From positions 771,452-835,451 of the forward strand of contig NZ_KV917374.1 of assembly GCF_002019645.1 (NCBI RefSeq): a DNA stretch of 64,000 nucleotides, written 5' to 3'. This DNA comes from Litchfieldia alkalitelluris (GTDB lineage Bacteria > Bacillota > Bacilli > Bacillales > Bacillaceae_L). Position numbers and translations under genes: made by a program. The notes below the pieces were generated by a model. The model did no database searches, was not told the origin of the DNA, and saw only the letters and a program-made list of their open reading frames with translations. Of this stretch, positions 1-10,120 are shown in pieces. Each line of letters starts with the position of its first letter. Position 1 is the stretch's first letter.

Positions 1-360
1 AATGCCGAAATTCTACATTATTCTAGATCATGGAGATGTTGAGATGATGGAATATGATGAGATGTTTCTATTTGTATTCATATATGAAGACTTTTATTTT
101 TCTCGATCTTATTCAAGGTTCTGACAAGGGTCAATCGGAAATTTTGCGCGAAAGAAGGACAAAATCATCCTTGTCTCCTATGTCCAAAAAAACAATGTGA
201 GAAAATCTGACGAATTTGTTGTTCTAATAGTTTTTATTGACTAGAATAAAAATATTCAGAAATGAATATATTATCAGTAAATAAATAAAAGGAAGATTTA
301 CTGATTTGATAACTCATTTCTGAGTAAATTCTTCTAACTATTTAATAGTGAATAATTTCA
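1..360. other. Leader region upstream of the sigma-54 activator
   Basis: This stretch holds no recognised gene. A 40-codon reading frame runs from an ATG at position 2 to a TGA at 122-124; it may be the tail of a gene that begins before the window, but nothing in it is recognisable. The rest is very AT-rich and carries the nested inverted repeat at 256-323. A TTGACT at 237-242 could be a -35 box, but no convincing -10 box sits at the right distance. Confidence 0.4.
256..323. repeat. Nested inverted repeat upstream of the activator gene
   Basis: Two inverted repeats lie one inside the other. The outer arms are TCAGAAATGA (256-265) and TCATTTCTGA (314-323). The inner arms are ATCAGTAAAT (273-282) and ATTTACTGAT (296-305). 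Both pairs are perfect over 10 bases. No T-run follows, so a terminator is unlikely. The block could be a binding site for the adjacent enhancer-binding activator, an autoregulatory site, or an mRNA leader structure. The structure is seen directly; the role is inferred. Confidence 0.6.
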
Positions 361-1755
361 TTGGAGAAAGGGGGGAGATGTATTAATCGAGAAGCGGTTT
401 GGCATGAAAATGAAGCTATTCTTGAGTCGTTAATTGATGACTTGTTAGTAACAAGTGTTGATGGAATCATCTTAAAAGTAAGTGAAACAACCGGTGGAAT
501 TTATGGTGTGAAGTCCGAGGAATTAGTTGGTAAGTCAGTTTATGATTTGGAACGCGAAGGATTGTTTTCACCTCTTGCAACTCCTTTAGTAATTAAACAA
601 AAGAAAAAAGTGACATTTGTGCAAACTACCAGGGAAAAACGCAAGCTTTTAGTGACAGGGATTCCGGTATTTGATCATAATGGTGAGCTTGTCAGGGTTG
701 TGAGTTATTCCCATGATGTGACTGAACTAGTAGAAGTTAAAAAGTATTTAGATGATATGGAAGATGAAATTGACCGAGTCAAAAGAGAATTAGAGTTATT
801 GCGAAATCAACATGTCTACACAGAAGGATTGATTGCTAAAAGTAGAGAGATGAAAAAGGTTATAAAAATGGCACTTCAAGTTGCTGAAGTCGATGTTAAC
901 GTTCTTTTAGAAGGAGAAACAGGGGTTGGAAAGTCTCATATTGCAAAATTAATCCATCGAAAAAGCTTACGAAAAACTGGTCCATTTATTGAGGTGAATT
1001 GTGGAGCGATTCCAGAATCCATTTTTGAAGCCGAATTTTTTGGTTATGAAGGAGGATCATTCACTGGAGCAAGTCGTAAAGGTAAGCCAGGGTTAGTAGA
1101 ACTATCCGAAAATGGCACCCTGTTCTTAGATGAAATTGGTGAGTTATCATTACCTCTACAAGTAAAAGTATTAAAATTCATTCAAGAAAAACAATTTTAT
1201 CGAGTAGGTGGAACAAAGCTTAAAAGTGTCGATTTCAGGTTAATTGCTGCAACAAATATTGATTTAAAACAGGCTATTGAAGAAAATAAGTTTCGGCAGG
1301 ATCTTTATTTTCGCCTAAACGTCGTACCTATAACCATCCCCCCACTTAGGAATCGAAAAGAGGATATTGTTCCTTTTATTCATCATTTCTTAACAGAATT
1401 TTCAAAGAAATACAATTTAGAGAGAGCCATTGATGAGGCCGTTATTCAGCAGCTTACTAATCAAGAATGGAAAGGAAATGTTAGAGAATTAATTAACTTA
1501 ATGGAACGTTTAGTAGTTACATCACAAGCAAGAACGATTATTCTAAATGACCTCCCTGATACTTACAGAACCATATCGTATGAATCCTTCACTCACTCCA
1601 TAGATACTACCTTACCAGAAACAATCAATAAAATTGAAAAAAACATATTACAAAGAGCCAAAAAACAATATAAAACAACAGTTCAAATGGCGAAAGTTTT
1701 AGGGATAAGTCAGCCATCTATTGTTAGAAAATTAAAAAAATATAAAATAGAGTAA
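361..1755 (+). CDS. Sigma-54-dependent transcriptional activator (PAS, AAA+, Fis-type HTH)
   Basis: This is an enhancer-binding protein that drives sigma-54 RNA polymerase. An N-terminal PAS-like sensor covers about residues 15-120, a short helical linker follows, and the AAA+ domain covers about 155-390 with Walker A GETGVGKS (185-192), a GSFTGA loop (232-237, where GAFTGA is usual) and Walker B TLFLDEIG (253-260). A Fis-type helix-turn-helix lies at the C-terminus. The PAS domain suggests a small-molecule signal. A sigma-54 promoter begins three bases after its stop, so it very probably controls the catabolic operon downstream. The start is uncertain: TTG 361 has no Shine-Dalgarno, the strong AAGGGGGGAG lies inside at 368-377, and the only in-frame codon at good spacing is ATT 382; ATG 378 is out of frame. 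Function is well supported; the ligand is unknown. Confidence 0.9.
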   Translation: MEKGGRCINREAVWHENEAILESLIDDLLVTSVDGIILKVSETTGGIYGVKSEELVGKSVYDLEREGLFSPLATPLVIKQKKKVTFVQTTREKRKLLVTGIPVFDHNGELVRVVSYSHDVTELVEVKKYLDDMEDEIDRVKRELELLRNQHVYTEGLIAKSREMKKVIKMALQVAEVDVNVLLEGETGVGKSHIAKLIHRKSLRKTGPFIEVNCGAIPESIFEAEFFGYEGGSFTGASRKGKPGLVELSENGTLFLDEIGELSLPLQVKVLKFIQEKQFYRVGGTKLKSVDFRLIAATNIDLKQAIEENKFRQDLYFRLNVVPITIPPLRNRKEDIVPFIHHFLTEFSKKYNLERAIDEAVIQQLTNQEWKGNVRELINLMERLVVTSQARTIILNDLPDTYRTISYESFTHSIDTTLPETINKIEKNILQRAKKQYKTTVQMAKVLGISQPSIVRKLKKYKIE

Positions 1756-1757
1756 CT

Positions 1758-1775
1758 TTGGCATGTATCTTGCAT
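1758..1775 (+). promoter_or_regulatory. Sigma-54 (-24/-12) promoter
   Basis: The sequence TTGGCATGTATCTTGCAT matches the sigma-54 consensus (TGGCAC, five-base spacer, TTGCA) with GG at 1760-1761, GC at 1772-1773 and exactly ten bases between. It lies three bases after the stop of a sigma-54 activator gene and about 45 bases before the ATG of the aminotransferase, so transcription should begin near 1785. It also shows that the longer in-frame TTG start at 1758 cannot be the real start of that gene. Confidence 0.88.
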
Positions 1776-1820
1776 GGTATAAGATTGAAAGCTAAATCTA
1801 CGATTGCAAGGGGGATAAAC

Positions 1821-3119
1821 ATGGAAAGTTGGGGTCAACTTGTCGAAGATATTTCAGAGTTGCTTGCACCAAGCATGGCAAAGGACCATCCAAATTTACC
1901 AGTAATAAAGGCAGAGGGATGCTATTACTATGGGTTAGATGGTAGAAAGTATTTAGATTTCACCTCGGGGATTGCGACTGAGAATGTTGGTCACTGTCAT
2001 CCGAAGGTCGTTAGTGCGATTAAACGTGGAGCGGATTCATTGATGCATGGACCATCTGGAGTAATTATCTATGAATCTATTTTAAAGCTTGCTAAGGTGT
2101 TACAAAATGAGTTGCCAGGCAACTTGGATTGCTTCTTTTTTTCTAATAGTGGCTCAGAGGCGATTGAAGGGGCAATAAAATTAGCAAAGCATGCGACAAA
2201 ACGGCCATATGTTGTATCTTTTACAGGTTGTTTTCATGGTAGAACAATTGGTGCTTTAAGTGTATCCACTTCGAAAAGTAAATACCGTAAATTTTTGCAG
2301 CCGAACTGGCTTACCTATCAAGTGCCATATCAAGATAAATTTGCAGATGAAGCAGAAGCACTAACAAAGCTAGAGATGGATTTTGAATCATTGTTTGCCC
2401 ATCAAGTAACTCCGGAAGAGGTTGCTTGTGTCATTCTTGAACCAGTCTTAGGAGAAGGAGGGTATGTTGTTCCGTACAAATCTTGGTTGCAAAGAGTTCG
2501 AGAGATTTGTAGTAGGCATGGAATATTACTCATATTTGACGAAGTCCAAACCGGGTTTGGTCGTACAGGTGAAATGTTTGCGGCTCAAACATTTGGTGTT
2601 CATCCAGATATTATGGCAATTGCAAAGGCGATTGCATCTGGAGTGCCATTAAGTGCGACTGTTGCTTCAAAAGAGCTAATGCAGAAGTGGCCACTTGGTT
2701 CCCATGGTACAACATTTGGGGGAAATCCACTTGCGTGTGAAGCAGGATTAGCAAGTCTTGAAGTAATAAAGGAAGAAAACTTGCTTCAAAATTCCAAGGA
2801 GTTAGGAAAATATGCAATAACAAGGCTAAAGGAATTACAACAAAAATATACGATCATCCGTGATGTCAGAGGGATTGGGTTAATGATAGGGATTGAGTTT
2901 GCTGACCCTATAACGGGAGAGCCTGATGGTGAAGCGGTAAAAGATATTTTAGATCTAGCTCTTGAGCAGGGTGTTTTATTCTACTTATGCGGAAATGCAG
3001 GAGAGGTGATCCGAATGATTCCGCCATTAATTGTAACAAAAGAGCAAATTGATGAAGGACTTACAATGTTAGAACAGGCCATTCAAAACTACATAAACAG
3101 AAATGAGGAGAAGAAATGA
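1821..3119 (+). CDS. Class III pyridoxal-phosphate aminotransferase (GabT/DoeD-like)
   Basis: This is a PLP-dependent omega-amino-acid or diamine transaminase of the 4-aminobutyrate, ornithine and diaminobutyrate aminotransferase group. The full fold is present: GxGIATxNVGHCHP near the N-terminus, [15 protein letters not shown] (phosphate binding), [24 protein letters not shown] with the PLP-binding Asp, [11 protein letters not shown] with the Schiff-base Lys, and [14 protein letters not shown] 1821 is chosen because GGGGGAT precedes it and because the sigma-54 promoter occupies the upstream in-frame region. The stop overlaps the start of the transporter by four bases. Its natural amino donor is not evident; an ectoine-type diaminobutyrate or GABA are possibilities. 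Confidence 0.9.
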   Translation: MESWGQLVEDISELLAPSMAKDHPNLPVIKAEGCYYYGLDGRKYLDFTSGIATENVGHCHPKVVSAIKRGADSLMHGPSGVIIYESILKLAKVLQNELPGNLDCFFFSNSGSEAIEGAIKLAKHATKRPYVVSFTGCFHGRTIGALSVSTSKSKYRKFLQPNWLTYQVPYQDKFADEAEALTKLEMDFESLFAHQVTPEEVACVILEPVLGEGGYVVPYKSWLQRVREICSRHGILLIFDEVQTGFGRTGEMFAAQTFGVHPDIMAIAKAIASGVPLSATVASKELMQKWPLGSHGTTFGGNPLACEAGLASLEVIKEENLLQNSKELGKYAITRLKELQQKYTIIRDVRGIGLMIGIEFADPITGEPDGEAVKDILDLALEQGVLFYLCGNAGEVIRMIPPLIVTKEQIDEGLTMLEQAIQNYINRNEEKK

Positions 3120-4537
3120 GTGATTTACAAGTCGATGTTGAAACTAAAAAGCAAAAACCAAAAGAGGTAAAAGCAATCAATGCATTTGTTCTTTTATTTG
3201 GTGTTATTATTATTGCCGCGATTTTAACGTACATTGTTCCTGCAGGACAATATGAACGTGTTGAGGTTGATGGGCGTAGTGTGATTGATCCGCAATCTTT
3301 CCAATTCATTGAATCAAATCCAGTTGGTTTTTTAGAAATTTTCAATAGTATTCATACAGGGATGTCGGATGCATCTAGTATTATCTTCTTTGTATTTATT
3401 GTGGGTGGTGCATTTGGAATTTTACAAGCTACAGGTGCACTTGATTCATTTGTTGTCTATTTGTCTACAAAGCTAGCAAACCGTGAAAAGATTATTATTC
3501 CTGTTTTGATGCTTTTCTTTGCAGCAGGTGGATCGCTAATGGGGATGGCGGAAGAAACGCTAGTATATATTGGAATTCTTGTTCCGCTAGCAATTGCTTT
3601 GAAGTTTGATGCCATTGTTGGGTTTGCAGTTGTTGTACTTGGAGCTTCAGTAGGTTTTACATCAGCAGTTATGAATCCATTTACAGTTGGTGTGGCGCAA
3701 GGGGTAGCCGAGCTGCCTACCTTCTCAGGCATTGGTTTTCGCTTAGTGTTATTAGTCGTCTTTTATTTAGCAGCCGTTCTATACATTTTGCATTATGTTA
3801 AAAAAATCAAAAAGGATCCGTCTCTTGGTTTTTATGGTAAGTATGAACAAGGGTCTCAAGAAGGGTTACTTAAATCTAATAGTAAATTAGACACAAGGCA
3901 TAAATGGGTATTAATAACATTTCTATTAAACTTTGTTGTATTAGTATATGGTGTAATTAAATTTGGTTGGTATATTACCGAAATCGCGGGATTATTCTTG
4001 TTGTTCGGAATTTTAATCGGTATTGTTGGTAGACTTTCTGCAAGCAATATTGCTGATAGCTTTATCAAAGGAGCAGGAAATCTTGTTGGTGGAGCATTAA
4101 TCATTGGGGTTGCCCAAGCCATTTTAGTTATCTTCAACAGCGGTGGCTTAATGGATACAATTCTTTACTATGCTTCAAGTGCAATTGATAATATTCCTGG
4201 AGCTTTCACTGCAGTTGGGATGTTTATTTTACAATTAGGGTTAAATTTCTTAGTTCCATCTGGAAGTGGTCAAGCAGCACTAACGATGCCGATTATGGCA
4301 CCATTAGCAGATCTAGTTGGTGTTACAAGACAAACAGCAGTACTGGCATACCAATTAGGTGACGGCTTATCAAATAATATTTTCCCTACAGTTGGTTTCT
4401 TTATGGCAGGTCTTGCTTTAGCGGGTATTCCATGGACTAGATGGTTGAAATGGGTGTTTCCATTGTTCTTAATTCAAATCGCAATTAGTGTCATTGCTCT
4501 AGTCATTGCCCAATTGATTCAATATGGACCATTCTAA
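3116..4537 (+). CDS. YfcC/DcuC-family membrane carrier
   Basis: A 473-residue integral membrane protein with about 11-12 hydrophobic segments and characteristic motifs of the YfcC branch of the C4-dicarboxylate anaerobic carrier superfamily: N-terminal [47 protein letters not shown]-like and [24 protein letters not shown] near the C-terminus. Such carriers take up amino acids, peptides or organic acids; the substrate here is presumably that of the operon. It overlaps the aminotransferase stop (ATGA) and is translationally coupled to it. Family assignment is firm; substrate is inferred from context only. Confidence 0.88.
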   Translation: MSDLQVDVETKKQKPKEVKAINAFVLLFGVIIIAAILTYIVPAGQYERVEVDGRSVIDPQSFQFIESNPVGFLEIFNSIHTGMSDASSIIFFVFIVGGAFGILQATGALDSFVVYLSTKLANREKIIIPVLMLFFAAGGSLMGMAEETLVYIGILVPLAIALKFDAIVGFAVVVLGASVGFTSAVMNPFTVGVAQGVAELPTFSGIGFRLVLLVVFYLAAVLYILHYVKKIKKDPSLGFYGKYEQGSQEGLLKSNSKLDTRHKWVLITFLLNFVVLVYGVIKFGWYITEIAGLFLLFGILIGIVGRLSASNIADSFIKGAGNLVGGALIIGVAQAILVIFNSGGLMDTILYYASSAIDNIPGAFTAVGMFILQLGLNFLVPSGSGQAALTMPIMAPLADLVGVTRQTAVLAYQLGDGLSNNIFPTVGFFMAGLALAGIPWTRWLKWVFPLFLIQIAISVIALVIAQLIQYGPF

Positions 4538-4551
4538 ATATAGGAGGTTAC

Positions 4552-5709
4552 ATGGTGGAAGTTGTATCACAAACAGAACAACTAGTTGAAAAGTTAATAA
4601 AAGACAGACGTTACCTACATGAACATCCTGAACTATCTGGGATTGAGTTTGAAACAGGTAAATATATTAAAGAACGATTAGAGTCTTTGGAGATTACTAT
4701 ATTAGATTATAAGTTTCCTAATGTGATTGGTTATATTAAAGGTAAGGTTGGTAAAAAGACATTGGCTTTACGTGCGGATATCGATGCCCTCCCGATTGTG
4801 GAGGAGGGTGATAAGCCGTATCTATCAAAAAATCATGGAGTTGCACATGTGTGTGGGCATGATGGTCATACAGCGGTGTTGTTAGCAGTCTCAGAATGGA
4901 TTGCTCAAAATCAAGATGAGATTGAACCGAATATCTTACTTATTTTTCAATCGTCTGAAGAGATTACTCCAAGTGGAGCAGAAGCTCTAGTTAGAGATGG
5001 AATCTTAGAAAATGTGGATGAAATCTATGGCATTCACCTCTGGCAGGGATTGAAGAAGGGGAAGATTGGGTTAACTTATGGACCAATGATGGCCTCTGCA
5101 GATGATTTTGAAATAACAATTGAAGGATCTGGGGGCCATGGTTCGATGCCACAGGATACAGTTGATCCAATTTATATTGCAACCCATGTGATTCAAGCAT
5201 TGCAATCAATTGTTAGTCGTAATTTAAATCCAGTTCATCCCAGTGTAATTTCAGTTGGTAGGATTGAAGCGGGTACAGCTTATAACATTATTCCTAATAA
5301 TGTAAAGCTATATGGAACAGTCCGCGGCTTAACACTTGATGATGTCACAATCCTTCGTCAACAAATGCTCAAGCTTACTGCAGGGATTTGTGCTAGTTTT
5401 GGTGCAAAGGGTTCTGTTCGTTACATTATTGGTACGCCGCCGCTTGTGAACCATCCAGAGCAAAGTAAATATATTGAAAAAGTGATACGTACCACATTTG
5501 GGGATGATACCTTTGAGCTTGTCGAACCAGTGATGGGGGGCGAGGATTTTGCTTATTATTTGTTAAAAAAACCGGGTTCGTTCATTTTTGTTGGTATGGG
5601 CGGTGAAAAAAGTAAATATCCACACCATCATCCACGCTTTGAAATTGATGAAGATGTATTACCGAACGCGGTAAAGCTTTTCATTGAAATTATAAAAAAC
5701 TATCAATAG
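4552..5709 (+). CDS. M20-family metal-dependent amidohydrolase (HipO-like)
   Basis: This is an aminoacylase-type hydrolase that removes an N-acyl group from an amino acid or related compound. Metal and catalytic positions are visible: CGHDGHT (first metal ligand His and following Asp), SSEE (general-base Glu and ligand), HLWQGL, GGHGSMP at the start of the dimerisation lid, and HHHPRFEID near the C-terminus. The length of 385 residues is standard for the family and no signal peptide is seen, so it acts in the cytoplasm. AGGAGGTT precedes ATG 4552. Placed after a carrier, it probably deacylates the imported substrate before the PLP enzymes act. Confidence 0.9.
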   Translation: MVEVVSQTEQLVEKLIKDRRYLHEHPELSGIEFETGKYIKERLESLEITILDYKFPNVIGYIKGKVGKKTLALRADIDALPIVEEGDKPYLSKNHGVAHVCGHDGHTAVLLAVSEWIAQNQDEIEPNILLIFQSSEEITPSGAEALVRDGILENVDEIYGIHLWQGLKKGKIGLTYGPMMASADDFEITIEGSGGHGSMPQDTVDPIYIATHVIQALQSIVSRNLNPVHPSVISVGRIEAGTAYNIIPNNVKLYGTVRGLTLDDVTILRQQMLKLTAGICASFGAKGSVRYIIGTPPLVNHPEQSKYIEKVIRTTFGDDTFELVEPVMGGEDFAYYLLKKPGSFIFVGMGGEKSKYPHHHPRFEIDEDVLPNAVKLFIEIIKNYQ

Positions 5710-5722
5710 GAGTGAGTCATCA

Positions 5723-6691
5723 TTGGAATTAACTGTAACCTTTCAAGATGTGTTAAAAGCTAGAAAAGCGCTAGAAGGAAGAATTATTCATACACCGCTT
5801 ATACAATCAACGAATCTATCAAAAGAAGTTGGAAGTGATGTGTGGTTTAAAATGGAGAGCCTTCAAAAAACAGGTTCATTCAAGGTCAGAGGAGCTCTAA
5901 ATAAACTAGATTCATTAACAGAGGAAGAGTTAGCAAAGGGAGTGATTACCGCTTCAGCAGGTAACCATGCTCAAGGGCTTGCATATGCATCTTCGTTAAA
6001 AAATGTTTCCGCGCAAATTATCGTCCCAATGACTACGCCGGAAACGAAAAAGCAAGGGATAAAAAGATTAGGTGGAGATCTTGTTGTTCACGGCAATTCT
6101 TATGATGAAGCAGAGGAATATGCTCTACATCTTGCAGAGGAAACTGGTCGTGTATTTGTAAATGCGTTTGAGGATGACTATATTATTGCTGGTCAAGGAA
6201 CCTCGGCACTTGAAGCATTTTTAGCAGAGCCTGATTTTGATGCAGTCGTTGTTCCAGCTGGTGGTGGAGGTTTACTATGTGGTGTGGCTCTTGTAGCAAA
6301 AGCAGTGAACCCAGATATCAAAGTGATTGGAGTTCAAACACATGCGTCTCCACCTTGGTATTATTCTTTTAAAGCAGGTGAACTAGTCCCAGTTGAATAT
6401 TCAGCTTCATTGGCAGAAGGTTTGCATGGTGGAATTACAAAAGCAAATCTTGATTTAGCTCTTAAAATTGTCGACGATATTATTTTAGTTGAAGAAGAAA
6501 AGGTAGCAGAGGCAATGGTGTGGATGGCAAAGGAACATCACTACATGATTGAAGGATCTGGAGCAGTTGGAATCGCAGCATTACGTGATGGAATTTTACC
6601 AGAACTAAAAGGAAAGAAAGTATTAACCTTTATTACTGGGAGTAATGTCGATTTTGACAAATTAACCAAGCTCTCTAAACATGTTGAGTGA
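5723..6691 (+). CDS. Threonine-dehydratase-like PLP lyase (TdcB/EutB-like)
   Basis: A fold-type II PLP enzyme of 322 residues with no C-terminal ACT domain, hence of the catabolic dehydratase type. The PLP lysine is in KTGSFKVRGAL, the substrate loop is SAGNHAQG, and the phosphate-binding glycine loop is PAGGGGLLCG. It would deaminate threonine, serine or a hydroxylated or substituted analogue. The start is TTG 5723 with AGGAGTGAG eight bases upstream. It stands directly before an ornithine-cyclodeaminase-like gene, the same order as the eutB-eutC pair of (hydroxy)ectoine catabolism, which is a plausible but unproved alternative identity. Confidence 0.85.
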   Translation: MELTVTFQDVLKARKALEGRIIHTPLIQSTNLSKEVGSDVWFKMESLQKTGSFKVRGALNKLDSLTEEELAKGVITASAGNHAQGLAYASSLKNVSAQIIVPMTTPETKKQGIKRLGGDLVVHGNSYDEAEEYALHLAEETGRVFVNAFEDDYIIAGQGTSALEAFLAEPDFDAVVVPAGGGGLLCGVALVAKAVNPDIKVIGVQTHASPPWYYSFKAGELVPVEYSASLAEGLHGGITKANLDLALKIVDDIILVEEEKVAEAMVWMAKEHHYMIEGSGAVGIAALRDGILPELKGKKVLTFITGSNVDFDKLTKLSKHVE

Positions 6692-6702
6692 GGTGTCATT
6701 AA

Positions 6703-7683
6703 ATGGAGACAACAATCATTTCAAAAAAACAAATAGAAAAGTTATTAACAATGGATGCGGTGATTGCAGCAGTTGAAGAAGCCTATGGACTATTTTCTGC
6801 TCAAAAGGTAACTCTTGCTCCTGTATTATCGATTGACGTTGAGAAGCATCATGGTGAATTAGATATAAAAGCCGGCTATGAGCAAGTTGACGACATCATT
6901 AGTGTAAAGCTAGCGTCGGGATTTTGGAACAATCCTGAAAACTATAACCTCCCATCAGGGCTAGCAACGATTGTATTAGTTGACGCGAAAAACGGAGTTC
7001 CACTTGCTGTCATGGATGGCGGATTAATTACCGATATGAGAACAGGTGCAGCAGGGGCTGTCTCAGCTAAATATCTAGCACGACCTAATTCAAAGAGGGT
7101 AGCAATATTTGGAACAGGAATGCAGGCAAGAATGCAATTGCTTGCTTTATCAGAAATCCTTGATATTGAAGAAGTATATATATGGGGCCGAAATGAAGCG
7201 AAAGTAGCTAGCTATGTGCAAGAAATGGAAGCACGTGTAAAAGCAACTTTTTATCAAGGGATGTCGGCAGAGGAATGTACAGTGAACGCTGATATCATTA
7301 TCACAACAACGCCAAGTAAAACTCCGTTGTTTGAAGCTGAGTGGGTACAACCGGGAACACATGTGATTTGTATTGGTACAGATATGCCAGGAAAACAAGA
7401 GGTTGACCCAAAGCTCTTTGAAAAAGCAAAAATCGTTGTTGATAGTTTTATACAATGTCAGGAACGAGGAGAAATTCAGCATGCGTTAACTAGTGGCCTC
7501 ATTTCAGAGGTGTATGCTGAAATTGGTGAAATTGTATTAGGTGAGAAACAAGGTCGTGAAAGTAACCAAGAAATTACTGTGTTTGATTCTACCGGATTGG
7601 CGATTCAAGACATAACCACAGCAAAGATGATTTTAAAGCTGACAAATGATCGCAAGGACCTAATTAAAGTTGAATTGATTTAA
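6703..7683 (+). CDS. Ornithine cyclodeaminase/mu-crystallin family protein (EutC-like)
   Basis: A 326-residue NAD(P)-binding member of the OCD/mu-crystallin family. Visible features are SVKLASGFWNNPENY, the conserved LVDAKNGVPLAVMDGGLITDMRTGAAGAVSA region (shown here in part only), and the Rossmann loop FGTGMQARMQL. Family members are ornithine or lysine cyclodeaminases, alanine or ketimine reductases, and EutC of ectoine catabolism; the sequence alone does not decide among them. It begins 11 bases after the dehydratase-like gene with GAGGTG as ribosome binding site, and only two bases separate it from the next open frame, so it is firmly inside the operon. Confidence 0.85.
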   Translation: METTIISKKQIEKLLTMDAVIAAVEEAYGLFSAQKVTLAPVLSIDVEKHHGELDIKAGYEQVDDIISVKLASGFWNNPENYNLPSGLATIVLVDAKNGVPLAVMDGGLITDMRTGAAGAVSAKYLARPNSKRVAIFGTGMQARMQLLALSEILDIEEVYIWGRNEAKVASYVQEMEARVKATFYQGMSAEECTVNADIIITTTPSKTPLFEAEWVQPGTHVICIGTDMPGKQEVDPKLFEKAKIVVDSFIQCQERGEIQHALTSGLISEVYAEIGEIVLGEKQGRESNQEITVFDSTGLAIQDITTAKMILKLTNDRKDLIKVELI

Positions 7684-7709
7684 CGATGCTCCCAGAAGGG
7701 GTGAGTGTA

Positions 7710-8825
7710 GTGGAAATACAAAAGGTTGATATTTATGGGATTCGTTTACCATTAAAGGAGCCTTTTATTATATCATATGATACGTTTGATCATATGCCTA
7801 TTATAGTTACCAGGCTTGAGACTGATGAGGGTATAGTTGGTTGGGGCGAGAGTTTACCTGATCCACATGTGACAGGGGAGACCTGGGAAAGCACTTATCA
7901 AGTTATTCGGAATGAGTTAGCACCTTTGGTACTTGGGGAAAACCCATTTTCGATCGATTATATTCATAAAAAAATGAATGAACGAATTTATGCTGCACCA
8001 TCAGCAAAAGCTGCTATCGATATTGCTTTATATGATTTAATGGGAAAGATTACAGGTCAACCGCTTTATCAGTTACTAGGTGGCAAAGCCCACCCCGAGC
8101 TAGTTACCCCGCAGGTGATTAGCATGAAGTCTCCAGAAGCAATGGCAAAGGATGGCGCAGCATTTGTTAAAGCGGGTTATCGGAATATTAAAATTAAAGT
8201 TGGAAGTGGGGGAGGCCCCTCTTTAGATATCAATAGGATTAGAGCGGTAAGAGAAGCAATTTCAGAAGAAACAAAGCTCCGTGTTGATGCTAACCAAGGT
8301 TGGGATTTATTTACTGCTATTACCGTTATTAATGAAACTAAAGATTGCCAAGTGGAGTGGTATGAACAGCCAGTGATAGCCCATGATTTAAAAAGTATAG
8401 CGGAAATTCGAAGAACAACCCACGCAAAAATCATGGTCGATGAAAGTGTTCATAATAGCCAAGACCTCTTGAATGTGATTGAGCATAGGGCGGCTGACTT
8501 ACTTAATATTAAGCTAATGAAAGCTGGTGGAATTTATCCAGCCCTAGCACTAGCAAGTATTGCAGAAGCAGCAGGAATGTCATGTCAAATTGGTTCGATG
8601 GTTGAATCAGCAATAGGAACACTGGCAGGAGCGCATCTTTCCATTGCAAAAACGATTATTAAATCAAATGAAATGATTGGTCCAAAGATGTTCACCAAAG
8701 ATGTAGGTGAGGTTGTATATCATGGTGATGTATTAAAGTTGCCTGATAAACCTGGCCTTGGCGTAGATGTAGACGAATATTTTATAAAAGAGAATCAGAT
8801 TTTTCAGTGTTCACTATCGATCTAA
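7710..8825 (+). CDS. Enolase-superfamily dipeptide epimerase-like enzyme
   Basis: A member of the muconate-lactonising-enzyme subgroup. The catalytic KxK is seen in NIKIKVG, the three metal ligands in RVDANQGW, EQPV and VDES, and the second-face lysine in NIKLMKAGG. This is the pattern of L-Ala-D/L-Glu epimerases and of N-acylamino-acid racemases; the latter often accompany M20 deacylases, as here. GTG 7710 is preferred to the ATG at 7686 because GAAGGGGTGAG lies just upstream at 7695-7705. The product therefore is 371 residues. Its substrate specificity cannot be read from sequence. Confidence 0.85.
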   Translation: MEIQKVDIYGIRLPLKEPFIISYDTFDHMPIIVTRLETDEGIVGWGESLPDPHVTGETWESTYQVIRNELAPLVLGENPFSIDYIHKKMNERIYAAPSAKAAIDIALYDLMGKITGQPLYQLLGGKAHPELVTPQVISMKSPEAMAKDGAAFVKAGYRNIKIKVGSGGGPSLDINRIRAVREAISEETKLRVDANQGWDLFTAITVINETKDCQVEWYEQPVIAHDLKSIAEIRRTTHAKIMVDESVHNSQDLLNVIEHRAADLLNIKLMKAGGIYPALALASIAEAAGMSCQIGSMVESAIGTLAGAHLSIAKTIIKSNEMIGPKMFTKDVGEVVYHGDVLKLPDKPGLGVDVDEYFIKENQIFQCSLSI

Positions 8826-8898
8826 GTAGATAAAACAAAAAAAGACAAAAGGTACTTAAACCACTAAAACGAGTAATTTTTACAAGGGGGATAAAAAA

Positions 8899-10035
8899 TT
8901 GGAAATAAAAACATTTAAAGTAGAAGAGTGGATGAATGAATATGAAATGGAAGCTGTTTATAACATTGCAGAAACTTGTGTGGATTCTCTAACTGTAAAT
9001 GAATTGATTTCTATTGATGGTACAGACCCAGCTGTTTTTTTTCAAGAAATGGGAAAGAAAAAGTTAACATATGGCGACATTGAAGGATCTCCTGCTTTTA
9101 GACAGCTTGTTGCTAATCTATATGATGAGGTCAAACCGGAAAATGTATTAGTAATGAATGGAGCGATTGGAGCAAACTTTCTTGTATTTTATTCACTTGT
9201 TAAACCAGGAGACCATGTCGTATCTGTTCATCCTACATATCAACAATTATATGACGTGCCAGCATCTTTTGGTGCAACTGTCGATTTATTAAGATTAACT
9301 CCTGAAAATAATTTCTTACCTGATATAGAGGTCTTAAGATCACTTGTTAATGAAAAAACAAAGTTAATTTGTATTAACAATCCAAATAATCCTTCTGGTG
9401 CAATTATCGAAAGAGAAATGCTGGAAGAGATTGTTGAAATTGCTCGCTCCGTAGGTGCTTATATTTTATGTGATGAAGTGTACCGTGGTTTATGGCAGGA
9501 TGAGAATACTGTCGTGCCTTCCATTGTTGATTTATATGAAAAGGGAATTGTCACACAAAGTATGTCTAAAGTCTTTTCATTAGCTGGTGTACGATTAGGC
9601 TGGATTGCAGGACCTAAAGAAGTGATTGCTGAATGTATAAGGCACCGTGATTATACAACCATTAGCTGCAGTATGATTGACGATTTACTAGCGGTCCATG
9701 CATTGAAGAATTACGACAAAGTACTAGAGAGAAACTTAAAGATTGTTCGTGACAATCTAGCTATTCTTGATGAATGGGTGAGAAATGAACCGAGTGTTAC
9801 GTATATCAAGCCTCGTGCAGGTACAACAGCAATGTTGAAATATGATTTACCGATTTCTTCTGAAGAATTTTGTATTGGTTTGTTTAAAGCAAATGGTGCT
9901 TTTTTAACTCCTGGTAGCTGCTTCGACATGGAAGGTTACCTCCGAATTGGTTATGCATGTGAGACCGAAGTACTGAGACAGGGCCTTGAGAAAGTATCAG
10001 AATATATTGGGAGTTTAAGTGGTGTTGAAGTTTAG
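8899..10035 (+). CDS. Class I/II PLP aminotransferase
   Basis: A 378-residue fold-type I aminotransferase with the hallmark ICINNPNNPSGAI segment, CDEVYRGL, and the Schiff-base lysine in QSMSKVFSLAGVRLGW. The N-terminal region is not of the aspartate-aminotransferase type and resembles the branch that includes capreomycidine-synthase-like enzymes, so it may carry out a transamination or a beta/gamma-elimination. The start is TTG 8899 with AAGGGGG upstream. A 73-base gap with no terminator separates it from the epimerase gene, so it most likely belongs to the same sigma-54 transcript, and a strong terminator follows. Confidence 0.85.
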   Translation: MEIKTFKVEEWMNEYEMEAVYNIAETCVDSLTVNELISIDGTDPAVFFQEMGKKKLTYGDIEGSPAFRQLVANLYDEVKPENVLVMNGAIGANFLVFYSLVKPGDHVVSVHPTYQQLYDVPASFGATVDLLRLTPENNFLPDIEVLRSLVNEKTKLICINNPNNPSGAIIEREMLEEIVEIARSVGAYILCDEVYRGLWQDENTVVPSIVDLYEKGIVTQSMSKVFSLAGVRLGWIAGPKEVIAECIRHRDYTTISCSMIDDLLAVHALKNYDKVLERNLKIVRDNLAILDEWVRNEPSVTYIKPRAGTTAMLKYDLPISSEEFCIGLFKANGAFLTPGSCFDMEGYLRIGYACETEVLRQGLEKVSEYIGSLSGVEV

Positions 10036-10090
10036 GAATAAAAGGGTCAAGGAAGAAATTCATGGAAGTAAAATTTAATAGTTCTAGATG

Positions 10091-10120
10091 AAAGCACCTT
10101 TTTAGGTGCTTTTGTTATTT
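10091..10120 (+). terminator. Rho-independent terminator of the catabolic operon
   Basis: A perfect nine-base stem AAAGCACCT / AGGTGCTTT encloses a TTTT loop and is followed by a T-rich tail. It lies 55 bases after the class I/II aminotransferase stop. Confidence 0.88.
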
